Source of the DNA: Neohoeflea coraliihabitans | GTDB taxonomy: Bacteria > Pseudomonadota > Alphaproteobacteria > Rhizobiales > Rhizobiaceae | NCBI RefSeq assembly: GCF_019334345.1 | Contig: NZ_JAHWQX010000001.1 | Coordinates: 372,001 to 436,000, forward strand | Reading direction: 5' to 3' | DNA length: 64,000 nucleotides | Part shown: positions 1 through 8,611 of the stretch, piece by piece | Position numbering within the stretch: position 1 is the stretch's first letter | Layout: every line of letters begins with the position of its first letter | Notes under the pieces: generated by a model | Told to the model about the DNA's origin: nothing | Seen by the model: the letters and a program-made list of their open reading frames with translations, nothing else | The model's database searches: none | Position numbers and translations under genes: made by a program

Positions 1-2
1 AT

Positions 3-269
3 GTGCGCGACGGCCTGCTGCAACCACCCGAGGACTGGTGGTTTCGGCGCCATCTGCACGACCTGCGCTACCTCGAAATGGTCCCGCTGCACGGTGTGGG
101 CGCGACCGTCCTGTTGGTGCATGCGAGCGTGCACCGCGCCGGCATCCATTTCCCGGAACTGCCCTATCGCGACCTGATCGAAACGGAGGGCTTCGGCCAG
201 CTGGCCCGCGACCTCGGCGTCGTCCCCGTCGGCTTGCCGCAGCTCGAGGTGGTCCATGCCCGCCGCTGA
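3..269 (+). CDS. Anp1/GT62-like glycosyltransferase, C-terminal part (5' end outside window)
   Basis: This is the last 88 codons of a gene whose start lies before the window. The segment with PLHGVG, TVLLV, VHRAG, FPELPY, IETEGFG and VGLP resembles the C-terminus of the Anp1 family (GT62-like mannosyltransferases), where a Gly-Val-Gly segment is followed by an IETEG motif and a Gly-Leu-Pro tail. That match is from memory of the family and has not been tested by search. The first visible codon is GTG, but translation probably enters from upstream. It overlaps the next glycosyltransferase gene by 14 nt, which suggests an operon for surface polysaccharide or LPS sugar assembly. Donor and acceptor cannot be told. 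Confidence 0.5.
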   Translation: MRDGLLQPPEDWWFRRHLHDLRYLEMVPLHGVGATVLLVHASVHRAGIHFPELPYRDLIETEGFGQLARDLGVVPVGLPQLEVVHARR

Positions 270-1080
270 CGCCATGGCCCGAACGCCGATCGTCATGGTT
301 CTGACCTGCGCGATCTCGCCCCCCCAGCGACTGCGATCCGCACGATCCGAACTGGCCGGCGCCGTGCCCGGCGTGCCTGTGCGGGTCGTCGACGGACTTG
401 TCGAGGAGGACCCGGCGGTCGACGCGCTGTTTGATGCCGGGCGGGCGCAGCGGTTGTCCAAGCGGCCGCCGACGCGCCGTGAGGTGGCCGTCTACGGCAC
501 CCATCGCCTGGCCTGGCAGGCCTTGCTCGACAGCGGCCGAACGACGGCAATCATCCTGGAGGACGACTTCAAGCTGGTGGCGCCGGCGGCGCTGGAAGCG
601 CTGCTGGCCCACCTCCCCGGCGTGCTCAACAGCGGCTTGCACATGCTCAAGCTGTTCGACTATCCGCGCACGCGCAACGGCGGCTGGGCGCTCGAGCGGA
701 AATTCGGCGACGTGTCGCTGGTGCAATGGGCCCGGCCACGCGCCGGCATGGTGGGATATCTAATCACCGCCGAGGGCGCACGGCGCCTGCTGGCACGCGA
801 ACGGGTGTTCCGGGTGGTCGACGAGGACACGAAATACTTCTGGGAACTGGGCCTCGACATCTGGTCGCTGCGGCCCCTGCCGGTGGCTGACGGCTCCGAC
901 GCGCTCGGCGGCAGCCTTCTCGACGCGGCACGAAACTGCACGCGACGCCGCCGCCGGCTGCGCCGTTCGCTGCTTGGCATGGTGCTGACGCTGCACCGCC
1001 GAAACCGGTCGCGGCTCGCCTTCCTCGCCGCGGTGCTGTCCACCCGCAACGCGCGGCTGCGCCGCTTCGCCACGCGATGA
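256..1080 (+). CDS. Glycosyltransferase family 25 (LPS biosynthesis type)
   Basis: The 274-residue product has the GT25 signature: an N-terminal strand (PIVMVLTCAI), a block with REVAVYGTHRLAW near residues 75-87, the ILEDDF acidic metal/nucleotide motif near residue 100, and the later GYLITAEGARRLL segment. Family members add galactose, glucose or similar sugars to LPS inner core or glycoproteins at the cytoplasmic face. The ATG at 256 is preceded by GAGGTGG, a good ribosome binding site, and overlaps the end of the preceding glycosyltransferase, so the two are probably translationally coupled. An internal ATG at 274 is a weaker alternative. The C-terminus is very arginine-rich (residues 225-274), which fits peripheral membrane contact. 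The sugar specificity is unknown. Confidence 0.85.
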   Translation: MPAADAMARTPIVMVLTCAISPPQRLRSARSELAGAVPGVPVRVVDGLVEEDPAVDALFDAGRAQRLSKRPPTRREVAVYGTHRLAWQALLDSGRTTAIILEDDFKLVAPAALEALLAHLPGVLNSGLHMLKLFDYPRTRNGGWALERKFGDVSLVQWARPRAGMVGYLITAEGARRLLARERVFRVVDEDTKYFWELGLDIWSLRPLPVADGSDALGGSLLDAARNCTRRRRRLRRSLLGMVLTLHRRNRSRLAFLAAVLSTRNARLRRFATR

Positions 1081-1084
1081 CAGC

Positions 1085-1320
1085 CTGCACGCGGCAATAA
1101 CCGCCGAAAGCTCGACGCGCGCCGGCGTGGCGCTCCTCAAGGTATGCGGCGCAGTTGTCAGCGCATACGATGTTATAGCCGCAGCCTGCTCGACGGCCAT
1201 GTCGATACTCTGGTCGGTCACAGATAGATTGGCGATCAAGTTCCCGATGCCGAGATTGCGCGGAAGGCAGCGGAGGATCGCTTGCTTTCGCCGTTGGCGA
1301 GGTACATGCTGAATATTCAG
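1085..1320 (-). pseudogene. Isochorismatase-family cysteine hydrolase remnant, frameshifted
   Basis: On the minus strand two reading frames together resemble the C-terminus of an isochorismatase-like hydrolase. One frame reads NLIANLS-VTDQSIDMAVEQAA. After a frame change the other reads GYNIVCADNCAAYLEERHAG and RRAFGGYCRVQ. In intact relatives these pieces are contiguous (a TDQCIDMAVRDA-like active-site helix followed by GY-V and the RAFGGYCRV tail). The nucleophile cysteine position is Ser here (TDQS), and no start or N-terminal half is visible, so the piece is dead. The stretch from 1321 to 1574 shows no gene on either strand. The frameshift and Ser substitution are seen directly; the family call is inference. 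Confidence 0.55.
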
Positions 1321-1574
1321 GCCGGTACTCAGCCGACGATCGGATAATTCGATCCGCACTATCTAAAGGTTCGGAACGTATACCCTCCTCCTCAAGGGGC
1401 AGCGCTCGATTGGTGCCGGAAGACGGGCGTCGAGAAGGACCGATTTGTCCAGTAGTTTGATTCAAACATCGAAACCATGGCTCCGCGGAGCTCAGAAACC
1501 CAAACTCTTCCAACAAGGCCTTTGCGGTTACCGGGGCGATCCGAATTGCAACTCCGCAGACCTGGGACCCGGAA

Positions 1575-3011
1575 TTATCTTCTCGACAGAAGGTTCTCGG
1601 ATGCCGCTTCCGGAATGGTTGCGTCGGCAATGTCCTCCGGCAGTTCGTTGATCTCATTGCCGAGGCCACCTTCTGGCGCAGTCGACTCGGTCCCAGATTC
1701 GACGACGGTGAGCCTTTTCCTGGTCGCGTCCGCAATCGCTGTCTGTGTCCCAGGAGGCGTGTCTTTGTCCGCCCCATCCATAACGACCACCGGAAGACCC
1801 TGCGGGAAGATGACCTCGCGCGCTTCATCCGGCATCGATACGCCATTCTCGACCAATGTCCGTTTGATGAGGCGCAACGCCGAGGAGCGAACCCTGTGCG
1901 GAGAAAGCGAGCGGCCGTCTATCCAGAAATGCGCTTTGAGGTTCACTGTTGCCGAACCGAGCGCATCGACCAGGACCATAGGAGGTGGCTCGTTCAAGAT
2001 TGCTTCGTGACCGCGCAACACGTCCACGATCAGGCGTTGCGTTTCGCCAATCGAGGTATCATAGCCGATGCCGACCTCCGCCGTTATCCGGCGCGCCGGC
2101 CCAGCCGTGTAGTTGACGATTGTGTTCTTGAAAACCGTTGCGTTGGGTATCTGAACGTGGTTGCCTTCAAGGGTGAGCAAGATGGTCGATCGTGTGTTCA
2201 TCGACTGCACCACGCCTTCAAAGTCAGCAACGCCGATCACGTCGCCCTGCCTAAACGGGCGGCGAATGCTGAGCAGGAGGCTGGCAAGGAAATTCTCTGC
2301 AATATCGCGGAACGCAAACCCAATCACGATGCCGATAACGCCCGCGCCGCCCAGCAGCGAAACCGCCAGCCCGGTCAGCCCGGCAACCTGCAAGACGAGA
2401 TAGACGCCGAGGACCAAAATCGGAATTGCGATGGCACGGGCTATCACATTGCGCAGGAAATCCTGCTCGATCCGTTGGGCGAGAACACGTCTTACCAGTG
2501 TGGCGATCATGCTCGACAGCAACCAGGCAAGCGGCAGGATCAGGACTGCAAGCACGATCAGCGGCAATGAGACCGCGAACTTCCTGGCGAGCGACTCGAT
2601 TTCGCCAAAGGCCGGAGCGAAATCCCAATTGACCTCTTCCCGCACCTCGATCCGGTTCACCACGGCGACCGTGCCCTCGGTTCGCGCCGCCAGATCACGA
2701 GCCCAGTCGCGCTGATCCTGCGAACCCGCAATGCCGTCGATGAACACAATCCCTTCATCCACATCGACCAGCACGTTGCGATACCAGCCCGTTGCCCGCA
2801 ATATCCGGCCGATTCGGTTTTCGATGACTTCATCTCGCGCGACTGGCTCCACGGCCACCGCCTGCTCCGGTGAGCTGGCCTCGTCGGCAGGTTGCGCATG
2901 CGGTTGTGCGGGAACGAAAAGCAGGACAACGAAAAACAACATGGCAAGGACGGCGAGCCGCAGGCGTGGAAAAATCGAGGCCCGTGTTAAGCCGATTGCT
3001 GGCAGCACCAT
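1575..3011 (-). CDS. MscS-family mechanosensitive ion channel with BON-like domain
   Basis: The protein is about 478 residues if it starts at the ATG at 3011, which has AAGGA upstream; the longer open frame back to 3239 lacks family features. Order: an N-terminal hydrophobic segment (LAVLAMLFFVVLLFVPAQ) that may be a signal anchor, a BON-like region (ENRIGRILRATGWY to VNRIEVREEV), two to three membrane helices, the Gly/Ala-rich pore helix GGAGVIGIVIGFAFRD, then the MscS beta domain (NTRSTILLTLEG, VQIPNA) and a variable acidic tail. MscS channels release solutes from the inner membrane on hypo-osmotic shock. The added BON-type periplasmic domain suggests envelope association. The gene stands alone, with no coupled partner. 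Confidence 0.88.
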   Translation of the reverse strand: MVLPAIGLTRASIFPRLRLAVLAMLFFVVLLFVPAQPHAQPADEASSPEQAVAVEPVARDEVIENRIGRILRATGWYRNVLVDVDEGIVFIDGIAGSQDQRDWARDLAARTEGTVAVVNRIEVREEVNWDFAPAFGEIESLARKFAVSLPLIVLAVLILPLAWLLSSMIATLVRRVLAQRIEQDFLRNVIARAIAIPILVLGVYLVLQVAGLTGLAVSLLGGAGVIGIVIGFAFRDIAENFLASLLLSIRRPFRQGDVIGVADFEGVVQSMNTRSTILLTLEGNHVQIPNATVFKNTIVNYTAGPARRITAEVGIGYDTSIGETQRLIVDVLRGHEAILNEPPPMVLVDALGSATVNLKAHFWIDGRSLSPHRVRSSALRLIKRTLVENGVSMPDEAREVIFPQGLPVVVMDGADKDTPPGTQTAIADATRKRLTVVESGTESTAPEGGLGNEINELPEDIADATIPEAASENLLSRR

Positions 3012-3457
3012 CTGACGTCCTTGCTTTCGAAAGCTCTTGCCGAGAATGTCACTCGGCGAAAAGCTCTCCACTCCATCAAGTTGTGATGTGCGCGCCAAAT
3101 TTCCAGTTCCCGCTTGGCAGACAACGGACAGCGCTGGGAAATTTTTGGTGGTGGAGCCAGTCCTCAGCGAACCCGTCTCTGGTCGCAATTTCCCGGTTAT
3201 CCGGGAAGAAACCGCGTATTCTCCGCGTTTTCGCGACATGCCGCTGTGTTGGAGCGCGAATAGCCATAATATTACTGCCGCTTAGAAGATTTTTCCCGTC
3301 AGGCAGAAATCGGGAAATGAAAATCGGAAGACGGGAATCGGCGGCGCGAAACGGGGAAGATTGCAAGGATCATCGCCGCTCACGGATAAAGTCGGACTGA
3401 GCGCAATCGTCAAGCTTCAGTCAGAGAAATCGGCGGCCATCTCCCATGATCCTGATG
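3012..3457. other. Intergenic stretch, no gene recognised
   Basis: The stretch lies between the MscS gene and the 3' end of the hydrolase operon, both on the minus strand. Open frames here are short shadows without family features. It should hold the MscS promoter and the end of the long transcript arriving from the right, but I see no clear hairpin-plus-T-run terminator. Confidence 0.5.
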
Positions 3458-4324
3458 CTAGCGCTGCTCACCCGCTCCACATACGGCTTGAACAGCGCGC
3501 GCGATGGGACTGGACGGCTCAAGATACTCGTCCATGATATTGAAATGGTGGTATCCGGGGAGAATGTGAACCTCCGGATCTCCACCGTGCTGGCGCAGGT
3601 GCCGGGAATAGCGGTAGCTCTGATCGATCCAGGCCCACGGTTCCTTTCCGCCGGCGATGACGAGGTTGCGGCAATCGACCTTCGGTGGAAGGCGTTCCGT
3701 GTTGTTGCGCTCGATGATCTCCTCGGTCAGCGCCAGGTCCGCATTGACGCTAATGTGCATCGCCGGTGTTGGATCGAAAATGCCGCTGATCATGACTGCG
3801 CCGGTAATGATGTCGCGCGGCAACCCTCGCGCCGCCCAGTCGGTGGCGACAACCATCGAGCACAGATGCGCGCCGGCCGAATTGCCTGACACGCTCATGC
3901 GGTGTGGGTCGCCACCGTACTGATCGATATTCCGGAAACACCATTCGATGGCATTCAGGGCTGATGCAGTGACCCCGTCGAGCGTCACAGCGGGGCACAG
4001 GTCATAATTTGCGATGACGACCGTAACGCCGCTGGCGACCAGATCTCGCGCGATAAAGGAGAAGTTTTCCTTGTCCTGAATCCGCCAATAGCCGCCGTGG
4101 AAAAAGATATGGACCGGAGAATCCGGACCTGCCGGAAAGATGTCGAGCCCATGAAGGGGTCCGGGACCGTACTTCACATCCAGATGCGCCTCCATGCTTT
4201 GCCGGCAAATGCGGCTCATCATGGTCCGGTGCGCTTGAAATGAGCTCGCGGGTTTATCTACGGATTTTTGCGGATTGAACTGATATTCGCGTTCTTCCGC
4301 GTCGAGGCTTTGCCAGTCGTGCAT
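3458..4324 (-). CDS. Alpha/beta hydrolase, arylformamidase-like
   Basis: The 288-residue product has an oxyanion-hole motif HGGYW (residues 76-80) and a nucleophile elbow GNSAGAH with Ser149, typical of the kynurenine-formamidase/arylesterase branch of the alpha/beta hydrolases. A late His in the PGYHHFN segment is the probable catalytic base. No signal peptide is visible, so it is cytoplasmic. I place the start at the ATG at 4324, 7 nt after the SMP-30 stop, because homology begins there (MHDWQSLDAEERE); the open frame upstream overlaps the SMP-30 gene. It is the last gene of the ABC-transporter operon, so it probably hydrolyses an ester, amide or lactone made from the imported compound. The real substrate is unknown. 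Confidence 0.82.
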   Translation of the reverse strand: MHDWQSLDAEEREYQFNPQKSVDKPASSFQAHRTMMSRICRQSMEAHLDVKYGPGPLHGLDIFPAGPDSPVHIFFHGGYWRIQDKENFSFIARDLVASGVTVVIANYDLCPAVTLDGVTASALNAIEWCFRNIDQYGGDPHRMSVSGNSAGAHLCSMVVATDWAARGLPRDIITGAVMISGIFDPTPAMHISVNADLALTEEIIERNNTERLPPKVDCRNLVIAGGKEPWAWIDQSYRYSRHLRQHGGDPEVHILPGYHHFNIMDEYLEPSSPIARAVQAVCGAGEQR

Positions 4325-4331
4325 TATCAGA

Positions 4332-5201
4332 TCATCCTGCGAAGTAAGGTTCGGCAATACCCTTGGCGTCCAGCCCGGTGATCGCAAAGGTGCTTCCGGC
4401 AAGCGGCTGATCGGGACGGTCCTCAGGCTTCAGGAAGCGGCTGCTCGTGACCACGTACAGAATATCGAGATCCGGCCCCCCGAAGCTGCACATCGTCGGA
4501 TGCTTCACGGGAATCTCGATTCGCCGGTCAAGTTTGCCGGCCGGGGAGTAGCGGCAGATCGACCCGTCATGGATCATGGCGCACCAGTAGTGACCCTCAG
4601 TGTCGGTGGTCGCGCCGTCGACGCGGCCGTTGGTATCGTCTGTGGTGAAGAAGATCCTTCTGTTCGTGGCGTTGCCCGTTTCGATGTCATAATCGTAGGC
4701 GTAGACCTTCAGCGCGCGTGTATCGGCGAAATACATGGTCCGGTCGTCCGGAGACCATGCCAGGCCGTTCGAGACCGTGATCCCGGTATCCACCTGGTGC
4801 GTTGTCCAGTCCGGATCCAGACGCCACAGCACGCCAGCGCCCTCCACGAAATCCCGGTGCATGGTGCCGACGAAGTAGCGGCCGCGTCGATCGCATTTGC
4901 CATCATTGAAGATGATACCCTCTTCTGGCTGCGGATTGACGATGGGCTCCACGTTCACCGGGTCGAGGGTCACCTTCCCGAAGCCCGACGTCAGCCCTGC
5001 GACGATTTCCTGCTTGCGATCGAATACGAGCGATCCGATGATGTTCGGCATCTTCCAGGAGTCGACCTTTCCGGTGGCATACTCAAGCCTGCGAATGAAG
5101 GGCCCGAAGGCATCCACCCAGTAAAGGCACTGGTCGGCCGGGTTCCAGATCACACCCTCTCCAAGAATGTCATTCGTCTGCGCAACACACTCGATCCGCA
5201 C
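4332..5201 (-). CDS. SMP-30/gluconolactonase-like protein
   Basis: This 289-residue six-bladed-propeller hydrolase carries the metal ligands of the SMP-30/LRE family: Glu15 in the GEGVIW motif, Asn99 in the FNDGKCD motif, Asn145 in VSNGLAWSPDD and Asp195 in RVDGATTD. Members hydrolyse sugar lactones or related esters in a divalent-metal-dependent way. The start is GTG at 5201, with GGAG 7 nt upstream; there is no ATG at the homologous position. It lies 15 nt downstream of the second permease gene and just upstream of the alpha/beta hydrolase. With the epimerase and HpaI-type aldolase at the other end of the operon, this points to breakdown of a sugar or sugar acid through a lactone. Confidence 0.88.
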   Translation of the reverse strand: MRIECVAQTNDILGEGVIWNPADQCLYWVDAFGPFIRRLEYATGKVDSWKMPNIIGSLVFDRKQEIVAGLTSGFGKVTLDPVNVEPIVNPQPEEGIIFNDGKCDRRGRYFVGTMHRDFVEGAGVLWRLDPDWTTHQVDTGITVSNGLAWSPDDRTMYFADTRALKVYAYDYDIETGNATNRRIFFTTDDTNGRVDGATTDTEGHYWCAMIHDGSICRYSPAGKLDRRIEIPVKHPTMCSFGGPDLDILYVVTSSRFLKPEDRPDQPLAGSTFAITGLDAKGIAEPYFAG

Positions 5202-5216
5202 TCTTTATCTCCACTT

Positions 5217-6029
5217 CTAGTTCTTCGATTGCAGGCCCCGGCCGATCAAGATCACGGCGAGCGACGACAGGATCAGCGCAAGACCCGGGAAGATCGCCGT
5301 CCAGCTCGCGAAAAGGACGTAATCCTTGCTTTCCTGAAGGCTCGCACCCCAGTCAGGCGTCGGCGGTTGAACACCAAGCCCGAGAAATCCGAGCGCTGCC
5401 TGAATCTGCAGCGCAAGCGGAAACAGGATGATGTATTGGGTGAGCACGGCTGGCAGCACGTTGGGCAACAGGTGTCGGAAGATCACCCGCAGATCACCGG
5501 CGCCCAGCACCTGGGCCGCTTCCGTGTAGGATCGCGACGCCTCGACCATCGTCGACGATCTTGCCACCCGCACGAACAGCGGAAAGTAGATGATCGCCAT
5601 TGCGACCACGAGATTTGCCACGCTCGAGCCGAGAATACCGGTGATCATCACCCCGAGGAAGATCGGCGGAAAACTCAGGATAACCCCGGTGAATTGCCCG
5701 GTTGCCAGGTCACTGAAGCCGCGCAGATACCCAGCGAACAAACCCGTCAGCCCGCCGAATATTGCAGAAAGCGCGAGCGACCCGCTGACGATTCCGAGCG
5801 TCACGCCGGCACCATGCACAACGCGGGAATAGACGTCCCTGCCCACGTGGTCGGTTCCGAAGGGATGTGCCGTTGAGGGAGGCTGCAAGGCGCGTCCCAT
5901 ATCGATCTCGAGCGGCGACGTTTGCGAGAACAGCCCGGGAAACAGCGCGGCCGCTCCGATTATGATGGCAATCGCAACCCCCAGCGCGAGAGCGGGATTG
6001 CGCCTTGCTCGATCAAGCAACGTTTTCAT
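5217..6029 (-). CDS. ABC transporter permease, DppC/OppC type
   Basis: The 270-residue inner-membrane permease starts with a cytoplasmic stretch and one helix (ALALGVAIAIIIGAAALFPGLF). It continues with the GTDHVGRDVYSRVVHGAG signature of the second permease of dipeptide/nickel/oligopeptide importers and the EAA-type loop (EAAQVLGAGDLRVIFRHLLPNVLP) that docks the ATPase. The start codon overlaps the stop of the upstream permease by 4 nt (ATGA arrangement), so the two subunits are translationally coupled. Together with the genes at 6026, 6973, 9535 and 10533 it forms a complete Opp-type importer. Such transporters also carry oligosaccharides and sugar acids, which fits the neighbouring enzymes better than peptides. 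Confidence 0.92.
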   Translation of the reverse strand: MKTLLDRARRNPALALGVAIAIIIGAAALFPGLFSQTSPLEIDMGRALQPPSTAHPFGTDHVGRDVYSRVVHGAGVTLGIVSGSLALSAIFGGLTGLFAGYLRGFSDLATGQFTGVILSFPPIFLGVMITGILGSSVANLVVAMAIIYFPLFVRVARSSTMVEASRSYTEAAQVLGAGDLRVIFRHLLPNVLPAVLTQYIILFPLALQIQAALGFLGLGVQPPTPDWGASLQESKDYVLFASWTAIFPGLALILSSLAVILIGRGLQSKN

Positions 6030-6976
6030 GTGCGCAGCCTGGGATCAATTGCATGGTAGAGGACATCAACCAGAAGGTTGATCAGGATCGCCGAAACAAG
6101 GATCATCGCGAGAGCGCCCTGCACCACCGGAAAATCACGGGCATAGAGCGCATTGACCAACAGGCGCCCCAGTCCCGGCAGTCCGAATATCGATTCGATG
6201 ACGACTACGCCGCCGAGAATCTGAATAAAGATCAGGCCCATGAAAGTGATCAGCGGGACCAGGATATTGCGCAGCACGTGCTTGCCCAGAATGACCTTGG
6301 GCGGCACCCCGCGCGCTTTTAGCGCGCGCACGTATTCCTGCTGCATCGCTTCAACGACATGCTGCCGCACGAACTGGGCATAAGCTGCAATCTGCAGAAA
6401 TGCGAGGCTGAGCATAGGCAAGAGGAGGATGACGATGTTGTCCGACAACGATCGACCTGGCGAGGCGTAAATCGTCGGTGGAGACCAGTGAAAGAGAGCT
6501 GACACTCCGAACAGCAACATCAATGCCAGCCAGAAGACCGGCGTTGCAAGAAACAGCACATTGAAAGACTGGATGATCGTGTCAATCACGCCCCCGGCGA
6601 GATATCCCGCCAGGAGACCGAGCGGCACGCCGATCAGGGACGACACCACAAGCACCATCAACGCCAGTTGAAGCGAGACGATGAATGCGCCGAACACCAG
6701 GCTCAGAACCGGGCTTCCCTGTCGCCAGGAGACGCCGAAATCACCGGTCAGGACGCGCGAAAGCCAGTCGATATACTGCATGTAGACGGGCTGATCGAGG
6801 CCGAAGAAGCGCCGCAGCGCCGCCTCGCCCTCGGTGCTTCCCATTTGTCCCATCATCGTCTCGACAATGCTTCCCGGCACCGCCCTGACCATCAGGAACA
6901 CCGCAAGACTTGCGAGCAGAAGGGTCAGGGCGGACGCCAGAATGCGGAACAGCAGGAACCGTCTCATTCCGTTCAC
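6026..6976 (-). CDS. ABC transporter permease, DppB/OppB type
   Basis: The 316-residue membrane protein begins with a helix (FRILASALTLLLASLAVFLMV) followed by the AVPGS and QMGSTEGEAALRRFFGLDQPVY region typical of DppB-type permeases. Its ATPase-docking loop is EYVRALKARGVPPKVILGKHVLRN. About six membrane helices are expected. Its start overlaps the end of the substrate-binding protein gene (4 nt), and its stop overlaps the start of the partner permease. The tight packing shows that SBP and both permeases are translated from one transcript, without the intercistronic hairpin seen in the Liv and TRAP operons of this window. Confidence 0.92.
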   Translation of the reverse strand: MNGMRRFLLFRILASALTLLLASLAVFLMVRAVPGSIVETMMGQMGSTEGEAALRRFFGLDQPVYMQYIDWLSRVLTGDFGVSWRQGSPVLSLVFGAFIVSLQLALMVLVVSSLIGVPLGLLAGYLAGGVIDTIIQSFNVLFLATPVFWLALMLLFGVSALFHWSPPTIYASPGRSLSDNIVILLLPMLSLAFLQIAAYAQFVRQHVVEAMQQEYVRALKARGVPPKVILGKHVLRNILVPLITFMGLIFIQILGGVVVIESIFGLPGLGRLLVNALYARDFPVVQGALAMILVSAILINLLVDVLYHAIDPRLRT

Positions 6977-8586
6977 TCTTGGTCGATCCAGGTCTTGACG
7001 AGTCCGAAATGCCAGCCGATGGGATGCATGGTGTGATTGCGCACGGCATCCGAGACAACCACGATGTGGTCCGATCCGAACATCATGACGGTTGGAACGC
7101 TCTCGGCCAGCAAGCGCTGGAACTCATTGTAGATTTCCCGGCGCTTGCCGTCATCCCCCGTCTGGCGCCCTTCGTCGAGCAGCCGACTGCCGTCGGCATT
7201 GGCCCAGTTGCGGAAATCGGCGCCTTCCGGTGGCTGGTGGAAATGCCGGTAGTAGAGGATGTTCGGATCGGGCGGCGTGCCCCAATCGTTCAGCGTGAAG
7301 CCCATCTTCTTGGCCCGGAAGTTCTGCAGCCATGTGCCCAGGTCCAGACGCTCGATCGTGACGCGCACGCCGCCTTTCTGCAACTGCTGCGCCAGCGTCA
7401 GCGCTGCAGGCTCCATCCAGTCATATCCGATGATTGTCCGCAGTTCGAGATCGATCCCGTCCGGGTGCCCGGCCTCGGCGAGCAGGGCCTTGGCCTTTTC
7501 GACGTCGACTTTCTGATTGGGCAGATCATCAAGCGGCACGCCCCAGCGATCCTGCATGCCCGGAACCATCATTCCCAAAACCTGACCATATCCGGAAATG
7601 GCGGCCTGCATGACCGCTTCCTTGTCGATCAGGAGCGCGACGGCCCGCCGCACCCGTTCGTCCTCAAGCGGGCCATAGGTGGAATCGAGATCGAGACTTT
7701 TCTGGTTCAGAGACCGTGACCGCTGAACGGTAAGGCTTGTGTCGTTCTTCAACTGGTCGGCGTCTTGCGGTCGAACGAGGACTGCCATGTCGACGCGTCC
7801 GTTGCGAGCCGCCACAAGCATGCCCGCACTGTTCGGGATGAAATTGATGATGATTTCGTCGAGATAGGGCAGGCCTGGCTGCCAGTAGTCCGGATTGCGC
7901 TGCAGCCGCATGTAACTGTTCTGGACGAACTCGGCCAGTTTGAACGGTCCTGTCCCGACGCTCTTGCTGTTGAGTTCGGTACGCGAGGTTTCACCGTCAA
8001 ACCAGTTCCGCGGGACAACCGATCCGTTGCGATGGGTCAGTGTAATGAGAAAAGCGGAGTTGGGTTTTTTCAGGCGCACGACGACTGTGAGGGGATCGAC
8101 GACTTCCACTTCTTCCAGATCTGCAAAGTCGAGAGCTCCGATCGTCCCGTTGTCGGGATTGCGCATGTAGTCGAGACCGTATTTGACATCAGTCGCCTCC
8201 AGCGGTTGGCCCGTGTGAAAGGTGACACCGCTGCGCAGCCGGAATGTATATTCGGTAAGGTCTTCGCTCACCTCCCAGCTTTCGGCGAGCAGAGGATGCG
8301 GGTTGCCGTCATGGTCGGCATAGACAAGCGTCTGGTACATCAGCGGTGCGACGAAATTAACCGCCTCGCCCGCCTGGTGATAGATGTCGAAGGAAGGCGG
8401 TTCGATCAACGAGCCGACAGTCAGCGACCCGCCCTGTTTGGCGGCGGGGTCTGAAGGTCCGTAAAGAACCGAGTCGTCGGCCCAAGCGGGCGCGACGGGA
8501 ATGGTCAGCCCTGCCAGGGTAACGAGCGGGATCGCGGCAGCGCTTAGAAGTAGCCGGCGGCGAGTCGTTTTGAACTTGTCAGACAT
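6973..8586 (-). CDS. Extracellular solute-binding protein family 5 (Opp/Dpp type), Tat-like signal
   Basis: The protein is 537 residues from the ATG at 8586, which has AAGGAAG upstream; the longer frame to 8697 runs into the previous gene. The N-terminus carries a twin-arginine-like signal (TTRRRLLLSAAAIP, then a hydrophobic run ending near APAWA), so export of the folded protein to the periplasm is likely. The mature part shows family 5 features: the LAESWEVSEDLTEYTFRLRSGVTFHTG segment, a VGTGPFKLAEF segment and RVRRAVALLIDKEAV. It supplies ligand to the permeases coupled directly downstream. Oligosaccharide or sugar-acid binding is possible given the operon enzymes, but the ligand cannot be read from the sequence. 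Confidence 0.9.
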   Translation of the reverse strand: MSDKFKTTRRRLLLSAAAIPLVTLAGLTIPVAPAWADDSVLYGPSDPAAKQGGSLTVGSLIEPPSFDIYHQAGEAVNFVAPLMYQTLVYADHDGNPHPLLAESWEVSEDLTEYTFRLRSGVTFHTGQPLEATDVKYGLDYMRNPDNGTIGALDFADLEEVEVVDPLTVVVRLKKPNSAFLITLTHRNGSVVPRNWFDGETSRTELNSKSVGTGPFKLAEFVQNSYMRLQRNPDYWQPGLPYLDEIIINFIPNSAGMLVAARNGRVDMAVLVRPQDADQLKNDTSLTVQRSRSLNQKSLDLDSTYGPLEDERVRRAVALLIDKEAVMQAAISGYGQVLGMMVPGMQDRWGVPLDDLPNQKVDVEKAKALLAEAGHPDGIDLELRTIIGYDWMEPAALTLAQQLQKGGVRVTIERLDLGTWLQNFRAKKMGFTLNDWGTPPDPNILYYRHFHQPPEGADFRNWANADGSRLLDEGRQTGDDGKRREIYNEFQRLLAESVPTVMMFGSDHIVVVSDAVRNHTMHPIGWHFGLVKTWIDQE

Positions 8587-8611
8587 GGTCGTGCTTCCTT
8601 TCTTCCGAGTG

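Noticed and set aside
4500-5876. A 458-residue plus-strand frame over the SMP-30 and permease genes
   Set aside because: It is antisense to two genes with clear family motifs, and its product is rich in Arg, His and Asp without any domain.
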